This document shows positions 22,460 to 27,658 of a DNA stretch of 27,658 bases, piece by piece. The notes under the pieces are model-generated. The model did not search any database. It was not told the DNA's origin and saw nothing but the letters and a program-made list of their open reading frames with translations. Position 1 is the first letter of the stretch; each line of letters starts with the position of its first letter. The position numbers were made by a program, and so were the translations under genes. This DNA comes from JBDSGC01 sp046594105 (lineage in GTDB: Bacteria; Acidobacteriota; Thermoanaerobaculia; Gp7-AA8): positions 1 to 27,658 of the forward strand of contig JBKJQB010000016.1 of assembly GCA_046594105.1 (NCBI GenBank), read 5' to 3'.

Positions 22460-24850
22460 ATGCATCCATCATCGGTCGCCGCTTCGTGGCGACGAAGTCT
22501 CTCTCTTTTCGGACCACGATTTCGCGTTTCACTGATCGCCGTTCTGGCCATGACCGCCACGTCGTTGATGGCACAGCCGGCGGCATCCATTCGGGGCAAG
22601 GTCGTCGACACCAACAACGCGGCGCTTCCGGGAGTGACCGTGGAAGTGACGCCCCTCTCCGGCGGTACGACGCTGGTTGGCGTCACGGGGACCGACGGCA
22701 CCTACTCCATCCCCTCGCTGCCGCCGGGTCAATACAACGTCTCGTTCCGGCTCCTCAACTTCGCCACTTCGATCCGGCCCAACGTTTCCACCTCGGTTGG
22801 CGAGCCAGCCATCGTCAACACGCGATTGCCGCTCTCCGCAAATTCCGAGATCGTGGTCACCGGCAAGAAGACCTTCAGCAACCTGGTCGACCTCAACGAG
22901 CCGATCAACGGCTTGATCGGAATTGCTGACGCGGCCAACGTGGGCGTGGTCACCGCCGCGGAGATCGAAGTTCGACCGACGCAACGGTCCGGTGATGTTT
23001 TCGAATCCGTCCCTGGAGTGATCATCAGCCAGCACAGTGGTGAGGGAAAAGCGAACCAGTACTACCTCCGTGGCTTCAATCTCGATCATGGCACGGACAT
23101 CGCCATCACCATCGCCGGCGTACCGGTAAACGTTCCCACCCACGGTCACGGGCAAGGCTATGCCGACGCGAACTTCCTCATCCCTGAGCTGATCAGCGGC
23201 CTCCAGTTCCGCAAGGGTCCCTTCTCCGCGGAGGATGGCGATTTCGCCGCCGCCGGTGCCGTCAACGTCAATTACGCGAACACGCTCGAGCATGGTCTGG
23301 CATCCGTGGAGGGGGGCAGCTTTGGCTTCCAGCGGGCCCTGCTCGCCGACGCGCCACGACTGGGAGCAGGCCACCTGCTTTACGCGCTCGAGCTGTCGCA
23401 CAACAACGGCCCCTGGGTGAATCCTGACAATTTCCGGAAGCTCAATGGGGTCCTCCGCTACACCCAGGGCAACGAGCAGACGGGATTCAGTCTCACGGCC
23501 ATGGGTTACAAGGCAAGTTGGAACTCGACCGATCAGATTCCTGATCGCGCCGTGTCCGAACGAATCGTCAGTCCCTACGGAGCGATCGATCCAACCGACG
23601 GCGCGCAGACCCATCGCTACTCACTGTCAGGCGCCTGGCAGCAGACGCGCCAGAACTCGTTGACGAAAGCCGAAGTCTACGCGATCGATTACGGGCTCAG
23701 GATCACTTCGAACTTCACGTATTTTCTGGACGACCCGGTCAATGGTGACCAGTTCCAGCAACGCGACCGCCGCAGCGTCGAGGGGTTGAAGCTCAGTCAG
23801 CAGTGGCTCTCCAACTTCGGCTCGCGCTCCTCGGAAAATCACGTGGGCCTGCAGATTCGCAACGACAACATTCCGCAGGTAGCACTGTTCAAGACCAAGG
23901 CGCGGGAAATCCTGAGCACGGTCAGAGACGACAGCGTCCTGCAGACCAGCTACGCGCTTTATTATCAGAACAGCCTGCAGTGGACGCCCACCTTCCGCAC
24001 CGTGCTCGGCGCGCGCGGCGACAGCTACCGCTTCCGCGTGCACTCCGACATCACGGAAAACTCCGGCAAGGCTCGCAGCTCGCTGTTCAGCCCCAAGCTC
24101 ACCGCCATCCTTGGTCCCTTCAACAACACGGAGTTCTATGCAAACTACGGATACGGGTTCCATAGCAATGACGGACGAGGAGCGACACTGACTCGCGACC
24201 CCGTGAGTGGCGAGCCTGCCGACCGCGTCAGCCCGCTGGTGCGCGCAAAGGGCGCCGAAGTCGGCGCTCGCACCACGGCCATTCCCCATCTGCAGAGCAC
24301 CCTCTCCTTGTGGGGTCTCGACGTCGCTTCGGAGCTCGTCTTTTCCGGTGACGCAGGAACCACGTCCCCCAGCCGCCCCAGCCGGCGGTATGGAATCGAG
24401 TGGTCGAACCGATACCACCCGCTCTCGTGGCTGACCTTCGACGGGGACTTGATCCTGTCTCACGCAAGGTTCACAGAGATCGATCCATCCGGCCAGTTCA
24501 TCCCCGGCGCGCCGGGCACGATCTTCTCGGCTGGCGTGGTCGCTCATCCAGAGGGAAACCCGTTCGTAGGCGGCATCCGCTTCCGCTACTTCGGCGAACG
24601 CCCGCTGATCGAGGACAACAGCGCGCGCTCGAAACCTTCGAAATTGGTGCAGGCGCGGCTGGGCTACGAACTGCCCCGCGGATTCCGCGTCGATCTCGAG
24701 CTCTTCAATCTCCTCAATGCGAAAGTCACGGACATCGATTACTTCTACCGATCGCGACTCCCGAACGAACCGGCCGAAGGAGTCGACGGCGTTCACAGTC
24801 ATCCGGTGGAGCCGCGCTCAGTGCGGATCGGAATCGGGAAAACGTTTTGA
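22460..24850 (+). CDS. TonB-dependent outer-membrane receptor, probable metal-uptake type
   Basis: 796 residues. A signal peptide (cleavage near MAQ, residues 37-39) is followed by a carboxypeptidase-regulatory-like domain (about 42-125) and a TonB box EIVVTG (130-135). The plug spans about 145-275 and the 22-strand-type barrel ends in an aromatic residue (GKTF). The plug holds the conserved-looking YYLRGFNLDHGTDIAITIAG and VPTHGHGQGYAD segments with His210, His228 and His230. The C-terminus has VHSHPVEPR. These His positions and the preceding His-rich protein favour a metal or metal complex as substrate; this is inference. AAAGGGG lies upstream of the ATG. The N-terminal regulatory domain is common in TonB receptors of Acidobacteria and Bacteroidota. 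It appears full-length. Confidence 0.93.
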   Translation: MHPSSVAASWRRSLSLFGPRFRVSLIAVLAMTATSLMAQPAASIRGKVVDTNNAALPGVTVEVTPLSGGTTLVGVTGTDGTYSIPSLPPGQYNVSFRLLNFATSIRPNVSTSVGEPAIVNTRLPLSANSEIVVTGKKTFSNLVDLNEPINGLIGIADAANVGVVTAAEIEVRPTQRSGDVFESVPGVIISQHSGEGKANQYYLRGFNLDHGTDIAITIAGVPVNVPTHGHGQGYADANFLIPELISGLQFRKGPFSAEDGDFAAAGAVNVNYANTLEHGLASVEGGSFGFQRALLADAPRLGAGHLLYALELSHNNGPWVNPDNFRKLNGVLRYTQGNEQTGFSLTAMGYKASWNSTDQIPDRAVSERIVSPYGAIDPTDGAQTHRYSLSGAWQQTRQNSLTKAEVYAIDYGLRITSNFTYFLDDPVNGDQFQQRDRRSVEGLKLSQQWLSNFGSRSSENHVGLQIRNDNIPQVALFKTKAREILSTVRDDSVLQTSYALYYQNSLQWTPTFRTVLGARGDSYRFRVHSDITENSGKARSSLFSPKLTAILGPFNNTEFYANYGYGFHSNDGRGATLTRDPVSGEPADRVSPLVRAKGAEVGARTTAIPHLQSTLSLWGLDVASELVFSGDAGTTSPSRPSRRYGIEWSNRYHPLSWLTFDGDLILSHARFTEIDPSGQFIPGAPGTIFSAGVVAHPEGNPFVGGIRFRYFGERPLIEDNSARSKPSKLVQARLGYELPRGFRVDLELFNLLNAKVTDIDYFYRSRLPNEPAEGVDGVHSHPVEPRSVRIGIGKTF

Positions 24851-24873
24851 ACTCCCGGGAGACACGCCGCCTT

Positions 24874-24924
24874 TCGTAGCGCCGGCATCCTGCCGGCCGT
24901 GACGCGGGCATCCTGCCCGCGGGA
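24874..24924 (+). repeat. GGCATCC double-palindrome intergenic repeat, copy 1
   Basis: CGTAGCGCCGGCATCCTGCC is followed by GGCCGTGACGCGGGCATCC and TGCCCGCGG. Two short hairpins (GCCGGCATCCTGCCGGC and CGGGCATCCTGCCCG) sit side by side. Nearly the same 50 nt recurs at 27609-27658, and half of it is inverted at 25270-25299. Confidence 0.85.
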
Positions 24925-24948
24925 GCTCGCCCAGTCGCGCCGGCTGGA

Positions 24949-25256
24949 TGGTCTGCCCCAAAAAACTGGTCCAAGCATTATGCCGGTAGCGGCGCTGTGG
25001 GAGCTGTGGGAAACGGCGGCGGTCGTTGGCCGGCGTTTTCCAAGTCCTGGGGAAGGCGCGGACTCATCGCGGCTTTCCTCAGGACGGCAGCTTCCTCAGC
25101 GTTTCTGTCGCCCGCTGCTCGGGCTCACTTCTGACTGGGCTCCGCAATCCCCCGGCTGGCGCCGGGGGCTACATTCTTGCGCTCGCTGACGCGGGCTGAT
25201 CACGGACAGATTTGAGGGCGGCATAATCCGTGGTCCAGTTTTCGGGGAGCAGACCA
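24949..25256. mobile_element. 308-bp MITE-like element with IS3-type ends
   Basis: The left end TGGTCTGCCCCAAAAAACTG (24949-24968) continues as GTCCAAGCATTATGCCG. The right end, read on the reverse strand, is TGGTCTGCTCCCCGAAAACT, continuing as GGACCACGGATTATGCCG. Terminal inverted repeats are about 38 bp with a few mismatches and one indel. The ends read 5'-TG...CA-3', and a 3-bp direct repeat GGA flanks them (24946-24948 and 25257-25259). TG/CA ends, the CCCC-AAAACTGG core and a 3-bp duplication fit IS3-family elements. The interior has no transposase frame, so mobility would need one in trans. It contains a CCCCCGGC/GCCGGGGG hairpin (about 25149-25168). It is inserted between GGCATCC repeats. 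Confidence 0.7.
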
Positions 25257-25269
25257 GGAAGCCGACGCC

Positions 25270-25299
25270 ACGGCCGGCAAGGATGCCGGCGCTACGATC
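25270..25299 (-). repeat. GGCATCC intergenic repeat, inverted partial copy 2
   Basis: On the minus strand it reads TCGTAGCGCCGGCATCCTTG then CCGGCCGTGG, the first half of the repeat at 24874-24924 with one inserted T. It lies on the other side of the MITE-like element in opposite orientation. Confidence 0.75.
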
Positions 25300-25385
25300 G
25301 CTTCGCTCGCTCCAGCCGCGAACACCTCGATGCTGAAACGAACTTCTGAAATAGCGGCCTTCAATCGGGGATTAACAGTTATTCA

Positions 25386-27584
25386 GTGAAGCTCGCCCTC
25401 TCGATCCTGCTGGTCACTCTCGCGGTTTCCCCGGTTCGGGCTACCTCGACCGAGGTCGTCCGCAGGAACTTCGTTGATTACTACAGCGGGGCGATGGCGT
25501 CGCGCGACGCGCCGGCGATGCGCGACTCGCTCAGCGGTCTGGAAGACGGCGTGCGGCGCATCACGGCGCCCGGATTTCTGCGATCGGACGGGAGCTGGAG
25601 CGACATCGACTACAGCGACACGCCGAGCGGCAGCTGGTCACCCTGGGCACATTTTCAGCGGCTGACCATCCTCGCCCGCGCCTACCGCACTCCCGGCCAG
25701 AGCTTCTACAGCGACCCGCAACTGCGAACGCAGATCGAAGCGGCTCTTTCCTTCGTTCCCACGTTCTACGGACCGTTGACCTGGCCTTCCGGCAACTGGT
25801 GGTTCTGGACCATCGGCGCGCCGCTGGACCTGGGCACCACTCTGGTCCTGATGCGGGGCGACCTCAGTCAGAAAGTCCAGGACGATTGCATCCGCACCCT
25901 CTCCGTGCACATCGGATCGTCGGCGTTCTCGCGCGGACTGGTGGGCCCCACGCCGGTCGGTGAAAACCTCGTCTGGTCGGCCTACACGCACCTCTGCCTC
26001 GGGTTGCTCCGCGACGACCTGGCCATGCTGGCCACGGTCCGCTCGGCCATGGCCACCGTCTGCGCGCCGACGCTCGACGACGGCATCCAGCTCGATCACT
26101 CCTTTCATCAGCACGGTCCGCAGCTCTACACCGGTGGATACGGCGGATCGTTCGCCAACGATGTGGCCAGGTACGAGGCGCTCACACGCGGAACGGAGTA
26201 CGCACTGCCAGCCGATGCGCTGGCAAACTTCGCGTCGTACCTGGTGGATGGTGTGGCCTGGTCGTTGCGCGGGCAGTTTTTCGACGTCTCCGTGGTCGGC
26301 CGGGAAGTGGCCCGTCCCACCACCAGCGGCTACAACGGGCTGGCCGCTCTGCTGCAGGCCGCGCAATTCGATTCGCCCCGACGCGCGGAGATCCGCGCTC
26401 ACGCGGCGAGCTTGCTGCAGTCGTGGCCGGGAACGCTTCCCATTGAGCTCACCGCGTTCGCCATCGACCTGCGGCAGTCGGTTCTGACTCCCTCCTCCCC
26501 GTCCGGACATCGCCACTACTTCACCTCCGACTACTCCATTCACCGTCGTGCCGGCTGGTACGCCTCGGTGAAGATGTTCTCCTCACGCACCAAGTCAGGC
26601 GAGCGCACCAACGGCGAGAATCTCCTCGGCTCGCGGCAGTCCGACGGACGCTTCTATCTGGTCAAGGACGGAGGCGAATATTTTCAGCGCGACGTCTGGC
26701 CGGCGCTCGACTGGTCGCGCCTTCCCGGCATCACCGTCGAGCAGAAAGCGGACGCTGCGAACGACACCTACGGCATGGGGACGCGAACGCTGGTCGGCGG
26801 AACGGGCGACGGCCGCAGTGGAGTTTCTGCCATGGACTACGCGCCGCTGAACTCCACGCTCACTGCGAAGAAGTCGTGGTTTTTCTTCGACGACTGCATC
26901 GTTTTTCTCACCAGCGGCATCACCTCGCCATCAGCGAATCGCGTGGAGACGGTGATCCAGCAGTGGCCGCTGGCCGATCCTGCCGCGCCCGTAATCCGAG
27001 GAACCAACTGGCTGTTCAGCGACGGGATCGGCTACTACGTTTATCCGCAGACGGCTTCGCTGCAGGTGAGCCGCAACACCCGAACCGGAACCTGGGCGGC
27101 CCTCGGCGCCTCCACTGATGGCACGCCACACACGACGACGTTCCTGACCCTGTTGCTGGATCATGGATCGTCCCCGATGAATGCCGAGGCGGCGTACGCC
27201 ATCGTTCCGGAAGCCAGCGCGGAAACGATGCGCGCATGGGTGGCTCCCTCGATTCTGGCCAACGGTCCCGCCGGTTCCGCGGTCCGCTCCGGCAACGTTC
27301 TCGGCGTGGTCTTCTGGACTCCCGGCGCGGTCGCCGGCGTTCAGTCCACGTTGCCGGCAGTGATCAGCCTGACCACGTCGGGCAACACCATGCATCTCGC
27401 TGCGTCCGATCCGACCAACGGCGCCGGCACGTATCAGGTAACGGTGCCGGGAGCGTGGACCTCGACCGACGTTTCCGCAGTCATGCACGATCGCGCCACC
27501 ACCCTCATCCTCGCCCGCAACGGCGGTCGAACAGTGGAGGCGACGCTGGTCGCCGCCGCGGGACGGCGAAGGTCCGTTCGCTGA
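25386..27584 (+). CDS. Secreted polysaccharide lyase, family PL8 (hyaluronate/chondroitin/xanthan lyase type)
   Basis: 732 residues. A signal peptide (MKLALSILLVTLAVSPVRAT) is followed by an alpha/alpha-toroid domain (about 22-350). It carries the family motif NWWFWTIGAP (137-146), the candidate catalytic Asn194 (GENLVW), His243 and Tyr252 in HQHGPQLYTGGYG, and Arg306/Arg310 (GREVAR). The C-terminal beta-sandwich domains include RTNGENLLGSRQSDG, matching the conserved segment of PL8 enzymes. The family cleaves uronic-acid-containing polysaccharides by beta-elimination. The choice among hyaluronan, chondroitin and xanthan cannot be made from sequence alone. The start is GTG at 25386, where the signal peptide begins, with only a distant GGGGA upstream. 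It stands alone between repeat clusters, with no sugar transporter or hydrolase beside it. Confidence 0.92.
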   Translation: MKLALSILLVTLAVSPVRATSTEVVRRNFVDYYSGAMASRDAPAMRDSLSGLEDGVRRITAPGFLRSDGSWSDIDYSDTPSGSWSPWAHFQRLTILARAYRTPGQSFYSDPQLRTQIEAALSFVPTFYGPLTWPSGNWWFWTIGAPLDLGTTLVLMRGDLSQKVQDDCIRTLSVHIGSSAFSRGLVGPTPVGENLVWSAYTHLCLGLLRDDLAMLATVRSAMATVCAPTLDDGIQLDHSFHQHGPQLYTGGYGGSFANDVARYEALTRGTEYALPADALANFASYLVDGVAWSLRGQFFDVSVVGREVARPTTSGYNGLAALLQAAQFDSPRRAEIRAHAASLLQSWPGTLPIELTAFAIDLRQSVLTPSSPSGHRHYFTSDYSIHRRAGWYASVKMFSSRTKSGERTNGENLLGSRQSDGRFYLVKDGGEYFQRDVWPALDWSRLPGITVEQKADAANDTYGMGTRTLVGGTGDGRSGVSAMDYAPLNSTLTAKKSWFFFDDCIVFLTSGITSPSANRVETVIQQWPLADPAAPVIRGTNWLFSDGIGYYVYPQTASLQVSRNTRTGTWAALGASTDGTPHTTTFLTLLLDHGSSPMNAEAAYAIVPEASAETMRAWVAPSILANGPAGSAVRSGNVLGVVFWTPGAVAGVQSTLPAVISLTTSGNTMHLAASDPTNGAGTYQVTVPGAWTSTDVSAVMHDRATTLILARNGGRTVEATLVAAAGRRRSVR

Positions 27585-27608
27585 TTCGGAAATCCTAGGA
27601 TTGGGCCG

Positions 27609-27658
27609 TTCGTAGCGCCGGCATCCTGCCGGCCGTGTCGCGGGCATCCTGCCCGCGG
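27609..27658 (+). repeat. GGCATCC double-palindrome intergenic repeat, copy 3 (runs to window end)
   Basis: TTCGTAGCGCCGGCATCCTG then CCGGCCGTGTCGCGGGCATCCTGCCCGCGG repeats the copy at 24874-24924 with one base changed (GTGTCGC for GTGACGC). It begins 24 nt after the lyase stop and may continue beyond the window. Confidence 0.85.

Noticed and set aside
24899..25189. 96-aa plus-strand frame across the MITE-like element
   Set aside because: It starts inside the GGCATCC repeat and runs through the element's left terminal repeat; no domain, so treated as noncoding.

Overview
The window is GC-rich bacterial DNA from a diderm: it carries an RND/TolC-type efflux operon and a TonB-dependent receptor. 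Several traits suggest Acidobacteriota or a relative: clustered Ser/Thr kinases with zinc-ribbon and PEGA-like modules, a TonB receptor with an N-terminal carboxypeptidase-regulatory domain, intergenic repeats of the GTCCCGTAGGGAC and GGCATCCTGCC types, and few Shine-Dalgarno sites. The phylum is an inference. No rRNA, tRNA, CRISPR array or complete insertion sequence is visible.

Layout. (1) 131-835 (+) encodes a Lys/Ala/Ser-repeat histone H1-like protein. It converges on (2), a six-gene minus-strand operon at 8681-911: PP2C phosphatase, membrane trypsin-like protease with C-terminal FHA, zinc-ribbon FHA protein, kinase with FHA, zinc-ribbon transmembrane kinase with PEGA-like domain, and a secreted TPR-like protein. 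Most junctions are 4-nt overlaps. Divergent from it, 8884-10548 (+) encodes an FHA-GAF-adenylate cyclase. Together these look like one phospho-signalling module: kinases write, PP2C erases, four FHA domains read, and the outputs are a periplasmic protease and cAMP. The protease-TM-FHA architecture is the most unusual part.

(3) 10611-14031 is housekeeping: signal peptidase I, a small membrane-anchored protein, a CDGSH iron-sulfur protein, a small zinc-ribbon protein (minus strand) and the ribosome-assembly GTPase Der. Der and the zinc-ribbon gene start from overlapping, oppositely oriented -10 elements. (4) 14032-14447 is a composite inverted-repeat cluster next to a 29-codon lipoprotein remnant. 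(5) 20562-14527 (minus) is a tripartite efflux operon (outer-membrane factor, adaptor, RND pump), preceded by a 77-aa orphan gene whose promoter overlaps a 16-bp palindrome. (6) 21137-24850 (+) holds a PepSY protein, a His-rich secreted protein and a TonB receptor of a probable metal-uptake type. (7) 24851-25385 contains GGCATCC repeats interrupted by a 308-bp MITE-like element with about 38-bp terminal inverted repeats and a GGA target duplication. (8) 25386-27584 is a secreted family 8 polysaccharide lyase, followed by another GGCATCC repeat at the window end.

Five genes share a -10-like hexamer ending 8-10 nt before the ATG with no convincing Shine-Dalgarno, which suggests frequent leaderless transcripts.
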